From positions 434,001 to 498,000 of the forward strand of contig NZ_QKNX01000001.1 in assembly GCF_005239135.1 (NCBI RefSeq): 64,000 nt of DNA. The letters are read 5' to 3'. The position numbers and the translations under genes are program-made. The notes beneath the pieces are model-generated. The model worked only from the letters and a program-made list of their open reading frames with translations. It ran no database searches and was not told the DNA's origin. The DNA is from Natronomonas salsuginis (GTDB taxonomy: Archaea; Halobacteriota; Halobacteria; Halobacteriales; Haloarculaceae). Shown here in pieces: positions 35,921 through 44,387 of this stretch (positions are counted from its first letter, which is position 1; every line of letters begins with the position of its first letter).

Positions 35921-37204
35921 GTGCCGAAACTGAAACGGCGAAAAGACGGGGGCTACTACCTCCATGCCTCCGGCGACGAAAATCCGATCAACACCTTCCA
36001 GGTCACTGACCGGGGAGCCGAGATCGTCAAAAGTAGCGGCCGGGAACTCGGTGAATTCTTTCCAGACCAGCTATTCTTCCTACTCTACGACCTCGGTCAC
36101 CTCTCGACGAAAAACTCCGGTGAGACCGGTGGCGAGATAATCGGCCAAGACCTACCAAGTGAGGTATACCAAGCTCTCTCTGTAGAAGACCGCGTTCAGG
36201 TGGCGAGAAAAATCGTCCAGACCCACGGAGTCGAGGAACTGTACACCGGTGAAACGGCGAAATGGGTCTGCTCTATCCTTGATCAGTCCACAGCAACCCT
36301 ACAGCCTTTGGTAGAGGATATCGCGGAATCAGCCGGATACAGTTTTGAAACCATCCTGGAGTACAGCAAGCTGGTTCACGACGGCGGGAACTCACTAGAG
36401 ATCGCTCTCTGTGCAGATCTCCAGATCCGATATCTTCGTGAAGTAGCGACGTTCGATGTCGATGATGGCCAAGAACGCGAACGAGAGGTACTCGGGGCTG
36501 ACAACAAGTTCGTCTATCTCAAGACCCCAACCGAGGATACGTTTACCTTCGGCATTCCAGGCGACAAACCGATAGAGATCGCTGATGATCTCTCTGCTGA
36601 ACTTGATAGGGTTTGGAGCCCTGGAATCGGTACCGCCGGTTTTGCTGCGCTAACAACGATGGAGGTGGAGCGACGATACGACGTCGATGACGGTATCGTA
36701 CTTCCAGCGGAGCGCCTCAATGATTTTCCTGTTGCCCTTCCACCTCGATCTGAGGTTACGGAACTTTACGAGTCCCTTCGTTTGCTGAAGGCCACAGTTG
36801 ACCATGTACTCTCCTCGCCGGACGCGAGTGTGGAAGACGGTGATAACTCGGTTTGCGACCGATGGCAAGATGAGCTAGAGAAGCGTCTTACATCGGGTAC
36901 TGACGGAGCAGATTCCCTCGGTGCGCAGCAGAACTCACGCACCGACCACACGGTTCAGACCTACCGCGACTGCTACGGCAACGGAAGTGAGATTACTGAC
37001 TACAAGTATATCGAGTGGTCTCAGCCGAGTGAGTCAGAGCAGCTTCGACTGTTTGGATTCGGGATTTTCGAACACGGAGAGGAAGTCAAGGTCCCGGTTG
37101 CACCGGAGAGCGAGAGGCCGTTACCGGTCTATCCGCAGTCAGAGAGCGAGTTAGAGCAAGCAATCGAGTTGTTAGATGAGTTCCCATCGAAACCTTCTGC
37201 CTGA
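35921..37204 (+). CDS. Unknown 427-aa protein beside the methyltransferase operon
   Basis: 427 residues from a GTG start (MPKLKRRKDGGYYLHASGD…), divergent from the methyltransferase operon across 143 bases. The basic, beta-rich N-terminus is followed by an acidic helical body and a C-terminal beta part (LFGFGIFEHGEEVKVPVAP). No nuclease, helicase or methyltransferase motif is visible and there are no membrane segments. Composition is that of a genuine halophile gene. Its position suggests membership of the defence cluster, perhaps as a specificity or regulatory factor, but that is inference. Confidence 0.68.
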   Translation: MPKLKRRKDGGYYLHASGDENPINTFQVTDRGAEIVKSSGRELGEFFPDQLFFLLYDLGHLSTKNSGETGGEIIGQDLPSEVYQALSVEDRVQVARKIVQTHGVEELYTGETAKWVCSILDQSTATLQPLVEDIAESAGYSFETILEYSKLVHDGGNSLEIALCADLQIRYLREVATFDVDDGQEREREVLGADNKFVYLKTPTEDTFTFGIPGDKPIEIADDLSAELDRVWSPGIGTAGFAALTTMEVERRYDVDDGIVLPAERLNDFPVALPPRSEVTELYESLRLLKATVDHVLSSPDASVEDGDNSVCDRWQDELEKRLTSGTDGADSLGAQQNSRTDHTVQTYRDCYGNGSEITDYKYIEWSQPSESEQLRLFGFGIFEHGEEVKVPVAPESERPLPVYPQSESELEQAIELLDEFPSKPSA

Positions 37205-37325
37205 TGACGACGAACAGGACTGAATTCGATTGTTGCGAAGACAACTAGAATATCACATATCCAATAACTGTGGCTACCCTCATTCAAGAGTAATATTCAC
37301 ATTGTTTGACTGAGACACGGTCGGT

Positions 37326-39221
37326 ATGTCCGAAACAATTGAAGACCTTCTGGCAGACATCAATACAGATGTCTTTCTTCCGGGTCTTCAGCGTGAATTC
37401 GTTTGGTCACCAAACCAGATAGAGACGCTCTTTGACTCACTCATACGGGGCTATCCGATTGGGGTGCTGCTTAAATGGGATATCCGTCGTGCTCGGGACG
37501 ACTACTATGCCTACAAATTCATTCCGAACTACATCGCTGACGACGGCGGTGTTCCTCGACCAATTACTGATCAGGGATTCGCGCGAAACAATGAGGGGGT
37601 CGATGACTCCGGTGCTGATTCACTAATTATCGATGGACAACAACGACTCAATTCACTCTACATCGGACTATACGGTAGCATTGCAACCTATACCGGAGGT
37701 AGCGGGAGGACAAGGGAAGAGTCCCGGTATTGGGATGAAAAGAAACTCTGTGTGAACCTCTTCGGTCACCCGCAGCATGACCGGGATGGGCTATCGGGTG
37801 ACTACGAGTTCAGTTTCAAGAAATCAGATCTATTCGCGGAGGAAGACGAATTCGGCTATGAACACCGCGGAAGCACACATCGCTACTGGTTCCCACTTTC
37901 TGCTGCTATCGCCAATGATGGACTTCTGTTAGAGCAATCCGACCTCAGAGCAGCAGCAAAGGACCGGGTTCGTTCGACAACAATGGAAGCGGACGAGGAT
38001 ACGCGTGATGCCCTGAAGGACTCGGCTTCGCTGGTCATGGACGAGTTCTATCACAACGTGATGAAAAGCGAACTGCCAGTGGAGACGATCAAGAAGGACA
38101 ACCACCACATCAAGGAGATTTTTCAGCGTATCAATATCCAGGGAGAAGAGCCACGACCGTATCAACTCATGCTGTCTAAGTTGATGAGCACGTGGCCGTA
38201 TATGGAAGACCGACCGTTCAATCCTCGACAGAAGGTTGAGAACTGGATCGAGGACTTCAAGCGCGAGTTTTCAGAGTACGAGACCGAGATAGACCGAGAC
38301 CTCTTCATGCGGTATTCCTACATGCTTCTTGATGACGACCTTGCTGGCAAGTCATCCGTCAACAATCTCTCTGAATCGGATCTGGAGACCCTACGAACGA
38401 AGTGGATGGATGGTCCTGAAGAATATTCGTTTGCACCGTTTGAGTGGTTCCCCCGAGCCATGGAGAACTCCGTACAGAGCCTGATCGATATCGGGCTTTC
38501 AGAGTATACGATGGGTTCAAAGAGTCACATTGCACTTCTTGCAAAGTTCTTCTACGAAAACCCATCTATTGACCATACCGCAGCTGAAATTCGTAATGAC
38601 ATTTTCAAGTTTTTTGCCATTCTACTTTTGCTGAACGAGAGCCATGGGCTGCTTCGACGGACGAAAGCGCGCACCACATTATCGGTACTCTCTGAAAACA
38701 AAGGTGAACTTTCCACGTTCCCCGCTTTAGAGCTCTTCAATACGTTAGGAGTTAGTCCGGCTCGGGAAGATATCGAACGAGTAGTCAAACACGCGGAATA
38801 CAACCCGAATGCCACAGGCACGGTTACCTTCACCAGCCGGAACGTTGCTGCGGTTCTCGGCCTACTTGATGGTGTGTATGGAGATAGAAACGTCAGTGAC
38901 TACGAGGTTGACCATATCTTCCCTTCCAGTCGCGCTGATGAGGTTGAAGCAGAAGCCGGTGACGAGGTGAACATTCACAGACTTGGAAATCTCCAACTGC
39001 TTCATCACAGAGTCAATAACAACGAAAAAGGAACTCAGTGGCCACTAGATTGGCTTGGTGATCTTTCTGAGGGTGAACAGAGACGATACCGGGAATCCAA
39101 TCTGTACCCGGACGACGTTCAGATGTCACCAGAGAATTATTCGGCGTTCACTGAAAGACGGGAGGAACTGATCAAGAAAACTCTCATAGATCGGTACGTC
39201 AGCAGCAGTACCGATGATTGA
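37326..39221 (+). CDS. DUF262/HNH nuclease, GmrSD-like
   Basis: 631 residues. N-terminal DUF262 (ParB-like, GmrS-type) domain: PGLQREFVWSPNQIETLFDS (about 19-38), RGYPIGVLLKW, and the NTP-binding IIDGQQRLNSLYIGL (about 100-114). C-terminal HNH domain of the DUF1524/GmrD kind: YEVDHIFPSSRA (about 525) and IHRLGNLQLLHHRVNNNEKG (about 551). GmrSD-type enzymes are modification-dependent (type IV) restriction nucleases that use nucleotides and cut glucosylated or otherwise modified phage DNA. Both halves are fused in one chain here, and the key residues D-G-Q-Q-R, D-H and H-N are present. It stands alone as a transcription unit next to unknown genes. Confidence 0.87.
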   Translation: MSETIEDLLADINTDVFLPGLQREFVWSPNQIETLFDSLIRGYPIGVLLKWDIRRARDDYYAYKFIPNYIADDGGVPRPITDQGFARNNEGVDDSGADSLIIDGQQRLNSLYIGLYGSIATYTGGSGRTREESRYWDEKKLCVNLFGHPQHDRDGLSGDYEFSFKKSDLFAEEDEFGYEHRGSTHRYWFPLSAAIANDGLLLEQSDLRAAAKDRVRSTTMEADEDTRDALKDSASLVMDEFYHNVMKSELPVETIKKDNHHIKEIFQRINIQGEEPRPYQLMLSKLMSTWPYMEDRPFNPRQKVENWIEDFKREFSEYETEIDRDLFMRYSYMLLDDDLAGKSSVNNLSESDLETLRTKWMDGPEEYSFAPFEWFPRAMENSVQSLIDIGLSEYTMGSKSHIALLAKFFYENPSIDHTAAEIRNDIFKFFAILLLLNESHGLLRRTKARTTLSVLSENKGELSTFPALELFNTLGVSPAREDIERVVKHAEYNPNATGTVTFTSRNVAAVLGLLDGVYGDRNVSDYEVDHIFPSSRADEVEAEAGDEVNIHRLGNLQLLHHRVNNNEKGTQWPLDWLGDLSEGEQRRYRESNLYPDDVQMSPENYSAFTERREELIKKTLIDRYVSSSTDD

Positions 39222-39302
39222 GGTGACTGAACAAATTGACGAAAGCGAGCGAGTACTTCGTTAGGTAGCAAATCAGCAGAGGACCCCTCCGATAACCAGA
39301 TA

Positions 39303-40220
39303 ATGAATCTCCCAATCGATCCAACTGAAAACGACTTATCACCGCAAGAGCTTATCCAGGAACTCCCCTCCAAAGCCGCTCGCCGTCGAGTCCTCCAAGC
39401 AGCGGACCTTTCCATTGACGTTGACGACCAGAGCTTCACTGAGATGCTGGAAGAACTCTCTCAAATCGAACTCCGGCGAGCGGCATCACAGCTACGCTTC
39501 GCAGGTGCCAGGACGATCTACTACTATCGTGTTGAGGACCTCCAACAGGTTTCACCGGATGGCGCGGTCGGCCGTGTCGGGGACGTCGGCTCTCCGGGGG
39601 CATACGGCCCCGAAGTTCAGAAAGCTCTCAGAGAGCACAATCGGATCTACGTCGTCTGTAATGTACCCAAGACTGGATCGCAGACACAGCTCACACTCTC
39701 GAAAGATGACCGTCCAACAACCGTTGCCACCTTCAAACCGAGAACGCAACTTCTCGCAGTCCGTTCCCCTGATGACGGCACTGCAGATGCAACAGCTCAG
39801 GCTGTGTTGAGTTATCTCGGATTAGAGGATGCCTCTAGGGTCTCGTTCTTGGACGACGGATTCCGTGAAAGGTTCGAGGATGCGTGTGTCGATGGTTATT
39901 CCACGGTTCAGCTTCGCCATACAACCACTTCGGCCAACACGAAGGAGATAGAGGTGCGATCCAAAGAATCCGGGGATAGAAACGTATCTGATGTCCGTCC
40001 TGATGCAATCGTTGAAGACTTGCTACAGCGGGGGGACATCGAACTAGAAAAAGCAGGAGGACTGGTATCTATCCCTACCACGGTTCAGTCGATTGAGCAC
40101 GGCGAACGACTTCATCCACGCGTGACGATTCGATTCCCCGACGGGCGTGTGACGTTTGAGCAGTTCGTTCCCGAGCAAATCCTGATCGAACTGGACGATG
40201 TCGTTCGTAAATCGCTCTGA
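39303..40220 (+). CDS. Unknown 305-aa protein after the GmrSD-like gene
   Basis: 305 residues (MNLPIDPTENDLSPQELIQE…). Helical N-terminus, then ARTIYYYRVEDLQQVSP, beta-rich middle (RIYVVCNVPKTGSQTQLTLS), and a C-terminus with VTIRFPDGRVTFEQFVPEQ. The N-terminal Leu/Glu/Arg-rich segment (SFTEMLEELSQIELRRAASQ) looks like a small helical interaction domain. No catalytic motif is visible. It is 81 bases after the DUF262/HNH gene on the same strand and could be its accessory or immunity partner. Not recognised. Confidence 0.65.
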   Translation: MNLPIDPTENDLSPQELIQELPSKAARRRVLQAADLSIDVDDQSFTEMLEELSQIELRRAASQLRFAGARTIYYYRVEDLQQVSPDGAVGRVGDVGSPGAYGPEVQKALREHNRIYVVCNVPKTGSQTQLTLSKDDRPTTVATFKPRTQLLAVRSPDDGTADATAQAVLSYLGLEDASRVSFLDDGFRERFEDACVDGYSTVQLRHTTTSANTKEIEVRSKESGDRNVSDVRPDAIVEDLLQRGDIELEKAGGLVSIPTTVQSIEHGERLHPRVTIRFPDGRVTFEQFVPEQILIELDDVVRKSL

Positions 40221-40310
40221 GTCTGGCGACACTGAACTGTGAGTTCAACCGCTATTCTTAAAGACAAGTTTGGGGAAGAATCGGGGGTAGCTGAGTAGAA
40301 ATACATACGT

Positions 40311-40424
40311 ACTTTTAACTAGATGTCCTACGGTTTCATACAGCCTGATGCCCTGGTGACGTCGTCACAGAAGGGCCGCGTGTAGTAGCACGCGACCGGG
40401 CTGTTCGCCGGAAAGCAAACAGCA
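40311..40424 (+). promoter_or_regulatory. Promoter and structured leader of nuclease-AAA operon
   Basis: A TATA-like acttttaac (40311-40319) is followed by about 80 bases of leader before ATG 40425. The leader holds two perfect dyads: GTGAC-GTC-GTCAC (40356-40368) and CGCGTG-tagtag-CACGCG (40377-40394). Haloarchaeal messages are often leaderless, so a leader with two inverted repeats suggests an operator or RNA-level control. Function inferred. Confidence 0.4.
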
Positions 40425-41006
40425 ATGACAACTTCAAGCTCGCACCGAGAAAAAACCCTCGGCACGATCTCTCCAATCGCTGTCCCGATCAACCAACTGC
40501 CCGTCGTTGAACTCAACGCTGAGTACATCCGCCGCTCCAGCGAATTAGCACTCGACCGCAACGAGTCTTATCGGAATATCGACGGAGGCACCGTTTTCGG
40601 AAACAATGACGCGCTGACAAGCCATCAGACCGGTATCCTCGGAGAGATGGCCGTTGCCGAACTCTACGCTACTGATATAGATGCTGAAACGTACGAATTC
40701 GGCGACGGGGGAGTCGACCTCGATTTGTGGGATGCTTCTGCTGATGTCAAATCGACAACAACGAATAAAATGCAGTACCCACAACTTCTGATCTGCGAGG
40801 ACAACCCTCTTTCTGCAGACTTGTACTTTGTAGCCCATATCATCAATTGGGGTCCAGGCGGTGCTCAAGTCCGAGTCCACGGCTACGCGACGCAGGAACA
40901 GGTAGAATCCAAAACGCCGTACCGGCATCCGGGCACCCGCAAGAACTACGTCGTCGACCCGGAGGAACTGACACTGCCACCGCTAGTCCAGGTCTGCCAT
41001 GGTTGA
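40425..41006 (+). CDS. Probable PD-(D/E)XK-type endonuclease
   Basis: 193 residues. HQTGILGEMAVAELYATD (about 67-84) gives the helix with the early Glu, and VDLDLWDASADVKSTTTN (about 100-117) gives the Asp followed by D-V-K, the spacing of PD-(D/E)XK nucleases of the phage/restriction type. The beta strands after it (LLICEDN; DLYFVAHI; AQVRVHGYA) complete the fold. The stop overlaps the start of a membrane AAA+ ATPase by eight bases, so the two are made together. I infer a nuclease effector controlled by the ATPase. A recombination or resolvase role is the alternative. Confidence 0.62.
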   Translation: MTTSSSHREKTLGTISPIAVPINQLPVVELNAEYIRRSSELALDRNESYRNIDGGTVFGNNDALTSHQTGILGEMAVAELYATDIDAETYEFGDGGVDLDLWDASADVKSTTTNKMQYPQLLICEDNPLSADLYFVAHIINWGPGGAQVRVHGYATQEQVESKTPYRHPGTRKNYVVDPEELTLPPLVQVCHG

Positions 41007-42186
41007 ATCAGGCTCGTCAGTCCGGACTGCGACGGTTGTCGTTGTCGTTTCGACCGCGATCGCTGTCGTCGGTACCGGACTATTCGGTGGAATAGGCTCA
41101 CTCGGAACTGGAGTGTCGGTGATTGTACTGACGGCTTTCGCGGCCCCTATCGCGTACGCTGGCTACAAGATCTCCCACTCGATATCAGTACCGACCACTA
41201 CACGGGTCAACGATACCCGTAATATGGACGCCGAAGTTGTGAAGAAACGCACCGAAAGATGGTCTGAGGAAGCCGCGGTCAATCCGGCGTTCCCTCCAGG
41301 ACAAGATCCACCCACCAGCGCACGCGGTCAGAACCACTCATCCCAATCCGAACAAAGACAGACCGACACTGACCCAAGTGAGAAAGGACCCCGACCTGCT
41401 CAAGGGAGCCGAGGTCTTGACACGTCAGAGATGGAGTTCCACTGGCGGGTAGAAACCAATGTGGGGTTCGATGACATCGGCGGTATGGACGACCTGAAGG
41501 ACGAGCTCCGTGCAGAGGTAATTACGCCATTGGAAAACCGTGAGAAGGCCGAGGAACTTGGCGTGTCAGCACCGAATATCGTATTTCACGGCCCACCAGG
41601 GACCGGAAAGACGTACACAGCCGAAGCGTTAGCCACCGAACTTGGGCTCCCGTTCGCCAAGCTCAGCGGCGCAGACGTCACGTCGAAATGGATCAACGAG
41701 TCCGCATCCAAGGTCAACAACCTGTTCACCGAAGCGCGACGTGTGGCCGCGAAAGAAGGCGGCGCGGTCGTCTTCATCGACGAGTTAGACTCGGTGCTCA
41801 AAGACCGGGCCGGGAGCGAAAGCTCGCACGAAGAGGATAACAAGGTCGTCAACGAGTTCCTCTCCCACCTTCAAGACACGAAAGACCACAACATCGTGTT
41901 CATTGGTGCGACTAACCGCATGGAAGCCCTCGATGAAGCGGGGACTCGTTCCGGCCGGATCGATAAAAAAATCCACGTCGGTAAACCAGACGCTAAGGCG
42001 CGGAAAGCTATTCTCCGTGCACAGCTGACCGACAGGAAACACAACCTCTCAGAGACAGATATCGAAGACTTAGCCGGCGCAACGGAAGGTGCGGTGGCAT
42101 CAGACCTCGAACAGATCGTGAATAGAGCTGCCAAGAACGTCTTATTACGAGGAGGGGATACGATTCGCAGGTCAGATATTGATTGA
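40999..42186 (+). CDS. Membrane-anchored AAA+ ATPase
   Basis: 395 residues. Two N-terminal hydrophobic segments (about 9-27 and 31-54) anchor it in the membrane, followed by an acidic disordered linker (about 75-145). The AAA+ domain is of the FtsH/CDC48 kind: FDDIGGMDDLKDEL, Walker A VFHGPPGTGKTYTAEALA (about 193-210), Walker B VVFIDELDSVLKDR (about 254), sensor IVFIGATNRMEALDEA and arginine-finger region RSGRIDKKIHVGK. No protease domain follows, unlike FtsH. It is translationally coupled to the PD-(D/E)XK-like gene. The pair could be a membrane-linked defence unit in which the ATPase remodels or gates the nuclease. Confidence 0.83.
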   Translation: MVESGSSVRTATVVVVVSTAIAVVGTGLFGGIGSLGTGVSVIVLTAFAAPIAYAGYKISHSISVPTTTRVNDTRNMDAEVVKKRTERWSEEAAVNPAFPPGQDPPTSARGQNHSSQSEQRQTDTDPSEKGPRPAQGSRGLDTSEMEFHWRVETNVGFDDIGGMDDLKDELRAEVITPLENREKAEELGVSAPNIVFHGPPGTGKTYTAEALATELGLPFAKLSGADVTSKWINESASKVNNLFTEARRVAAKEGGAVVFIDELDSVLKDRAGSESSHEEDNKVVNEFLSHLQDTKDHNIVFIGATNRMEALDEAGTRSGRIDKKIHVGKPDAKARKAILRAQLTDRKHNLSETDIEDLAGATEGAVASDLEQIVNRAAKNVLLRGGDTIRRSDID

Positions 42187-42340
42187 CGGAATCACAAACT
42201 CAACACCGCGTTTTCGACGATACGGTCGTGCTGTCAATCGGTTCACCATGCTATCAGTCGCCGTGTCTTTCTCGGTCCTCTCTCCGTCTTTGTTTTGGGT
42301 CGATAATCCTCCCACTTCCTAACAGCCTCGAACTCATCAA

Positions 42341-42754
42341 TCAGTCGTAGTAGCTCAGCCGATCAACCACCTCAGCGAACGCGACATTTTCTCTCACGTC
42401 AGTGATCTCGATACTCACCCGTTCGCTCTCTTCAGTGTCGGGAACAATGACGACGAACCCGCGTTCAACACGGGTGATACCGTCACCTTGGTCTCCGATA
42501 TCTTCTATCTCGACGTCGCGCGTTTCACCCTGTTCGACAGGTGGTTCTGGTGGGCCACGTTCACGCTCAGGTTCCGTTCCTGTGTCCTCATTACTATCGT
42601 TTGAGGGCGAGGATACAATGGCAACTCGATACGTTTCGCCAGGTTGGATATCGCCGAGTAGAATTTCTTGTTCCGGCACTTCCAATCGATAGGATCCGCC
42701 CTGATCTTCAATTTGTGCAGAAAACACACAACGAAGTTGATCCGAGATCTCCAT
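42341..42754 (-). CDS. TRAM-domain protein, 137 aa
   Basis: Residues about 72-133 form a TRAM domain (VEQGETRDVEIEDIGDQGDG, ITRVERGFVVIVPD, ERVSIEITDVRENVAFAEVV), a small RNA-binding beta barrel common as single-domain proteins in haloarchaea. The N-terminal part (SYRLEVPEQEILLGDIQPGE) resembles another small barrel, and a Pro/Glu-rich acidic linker joins the two. TRAM proteins act as RNA chaperones or tRNA-modification partners; the specific partner here is unknown. Confidence 0.82.
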   Translation of the reverse strand: MEISDQLRCVFSAQIEDQGGSYRLEVPEQEILLGDIQPGETYRVAIVSSPSNDSNEDTGTEPERERGPPEPPVEQGETRDVEIEDIGDQGDGITRVERGFVVIVPDTEESERVSIEITDVRENVAFAEVVDRLSYYD

Positions 42755-42820
42755 TAGTAGACCTCATCCACCGGATACGCGGGCCTGCGTACTTGATTCT
42801 GCTGTCTGAAGCCAGCTACC

Positions 42821-42993
42821 CTAGTGGTTCGTCAACCGTCGATTGATGAGTTCGGTGGGCTGTTTGCCCTGCCCACGGAACTCGAACGAACTTCTATCTG
42901 TCAGAACCGGTGTGATGGATACAACGTCCAGGTCTCGCAATTCAGTTGCTCCCGAGCGTGGGCGTTGGAATCGTTCGATATAGAGTGATACGA
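42821..42993 (-). pseudogene. Frameshifted C-terminal remainder of the 120-aa gene
   Basis: Directly after the stop of the 120-residue gene, the next frame stays open for about 57 codons (…VSLYIERFQRPRSGATELRD… then VSITPVLTDRSSFEFRGQGK) to TAG at 42821-42823, with no start codon of its own. It reads as protein, so I infer that a one-base shift at about 42990-43000 split a once longer gene. Confidence 0.42.
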
Positions 42994-43356
42994 CTAATCG
43001 ATACGTTCCACGCGTAACTCATATTCAGCGTACTCCTCTATTTCGCCTGCCTCATCAACAGCATGGATCTGAGATTTGTCGCTCATATCGCCAGGCCATG
43101 GAACGAACACACGGTAATCCGCCACGTAGAGGATGTACTCTTCGGCACCGGGGACATACCGATGGGCGTCGTGTACGATATCGAGTGGTCGATCGTGATC
43201 ACACTCAGTGGGAAGTTCGTCACTCAACACGACGGGCGTATAGTGCAGCGGACTGGACACAACAAGATAGCATGTGACCGCGCCTCCCTTCGAGAGATAG
43301 TTGAGAATCCGTAACTGCTTGGGATTTCCGGCGAAGATTGTTACATCATCCGGCAT
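42994..43356 (-). CDS. Hypothetical protein, 120 aa, possibly truncated
   Basis: Begins MPDDVTIFAGNPKQLRILNY. It is acidic, beta-rich and cytoplasmic, with hydrophobic strands AVTCYLVVSSPLHYTPVVLS and YILYVADYRVFVPW. No motif is recognised. The frame following its stop continues as protein-like sequence in the next register (42821-42993), so this may be the N-terminal two-thirds of a frameshifted gene. An unbroken start and good codon use suggest that it was recently functional. Confidence 0.58.
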   Translation of the reverse strand: MPDDVTIFAGNPKQLRILNYLSKGGAVTCYLVVSSPLHYTPVVLSDELPTECDHDRPLDIVHDAHRYVPGAEEYILYVADYRVFVPWPGDMSDKSQIHAVDEAGEIEEYAEYELRVERID

Positions 43357-43641
43357 ACGAGACTAGTGGCTCCACAGTGGAATAGAAGCTTGTAATTCAA
43401 TCGTAGCTGCTTGACGAGATGGTCTATCGGTGGACGTATTTCTTGATTGCCAGCGCCACCTCACGGATGATCCAGTCGTACCTATCTGTATAGAACACTC
43501 TCACCGTAGTGCATCTACTCTCTGAATCTTGCCCGCGGTAAGAGAAATGCCGCTGACCCACTAGTTCAGATAGGGCGATTCCAAAGCCATCACTCTACGA
43601 TTGACAGAGCACTAGTTCAAGCCCGTCACAAAGACACGCCA

Positions 43642-43794
43642 TCACTTCAGGCTCACAACCTCTTCACAGTTCGGACACTCGGCCCACATGTCTGTTGCTC
43701 CGTCATCTTTCTGGTACTCGATAAGGACTCATGCGGAAGGGATACGCTCACCACAGTCCGAGCAGCAACCAAGTTTTGAGGACTTCTCAGTCAT
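43642..43794 (-). pseudogene. Small zinc-finger gene with TGA replacing a Trp codon
   Basis: A 50-codon frame from ATG 43794 encodes MTEKSSKLGCCSDCGERIPS, then Ala, a TGA at 43729-43731, then VLIEYQKDDGATDMWAECPN and a second CxxC before the stop. It matches the plan of small haloarchaeal proteins with two CxxC pairs, and the TGA falls where a Trp would fit (TGG to TGA). Either the gene is freshly inactivated or there is a sequencing error at one base. Confidence 0.55.
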
Positions 43795-43967
43795 GGACAG
43801 AGGATGGAAGGAGCGTGTAACAGATTCCTTCCACCGATATTCTGGTCCTGTAAAAAAGGAAGCCTTTGGCGAGAGACCACCCAACCTATGAATATCCAAG
43901 GATCACTTCATGACCTCCGCTGCATTCGGAACCTTCGGCCCGGTGAATAGTTGAGCCTCGACAATTG

Positions 43968-44387
43968 TCAAGCCCATTTCCCGGATTCGGCGTTCCTGAG
44001 AGCGATGTCAAGGACCCGCAACCAGTACACGGCCAACCGTTCCACGACCGGGTCATTGGTATCGTGGAGACGTTGTACCAATGTGTCGCGGCGATCGCGG
44101 AGCTTCTCTTCGTCACCGTCAGCGTCAGCAAGTACCTCCTCAGCCTCGCTTTGCATACGCTCACGGTCAGGACCGAACCGGACGACTCCGTGGCGTTCGG
44201 CACGAGTGACTACACCTTCAGCGACGAGGTTGGCGAGAATTTGTCTTGTCCGGTCCACGCGGACATTCGTTGAGAGAGCGATCCCGGTCGCTGACCGCGG
44301 CGCATCGTCGGTCAAAGCCCATGCTCTCACTCGATCTCGTGGTGAAGACCACATCATCCACCTCCGCTCGTCTGTGCCCGAAGTCAT
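43968..44387 (-). CDS. Winged-helix transcriptional regulator
   Basis: 139 residues from ATG 44387 (MTSGTDERRWMMWSSPRDRV); an in-frame start at 44408 is less likely. Residues about 15-75 form a winged helix: RVRAWALTDDAPRSATGIAL, then STNVRVDRTRQILANLVAEG as recognition helix and VVTRAERHGVVRFGPD as wing. The rest is an amphipathic helical tail for dimerisation (RDRRDTLVQRLHDTNDPVVE). It looks like the single-domain HTH proteins that are numerous in haloarchaea. Target unknown; it stands alone at the edge of the gene-poor stretch. Confidence 0.72.
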   Translation of the reverse strand: MTSGTDERRWMMWSSPRDRVRAWALTDDAPRSATGIALSTNVRVDRTRQILANLVAEGVVTRAERHGVVRFGPDRERMQSEAEEVLADADGDEEKLRDRRDTLVQRLHDTNDPVVERLAVYWLRVLDIALRNAESGKWA

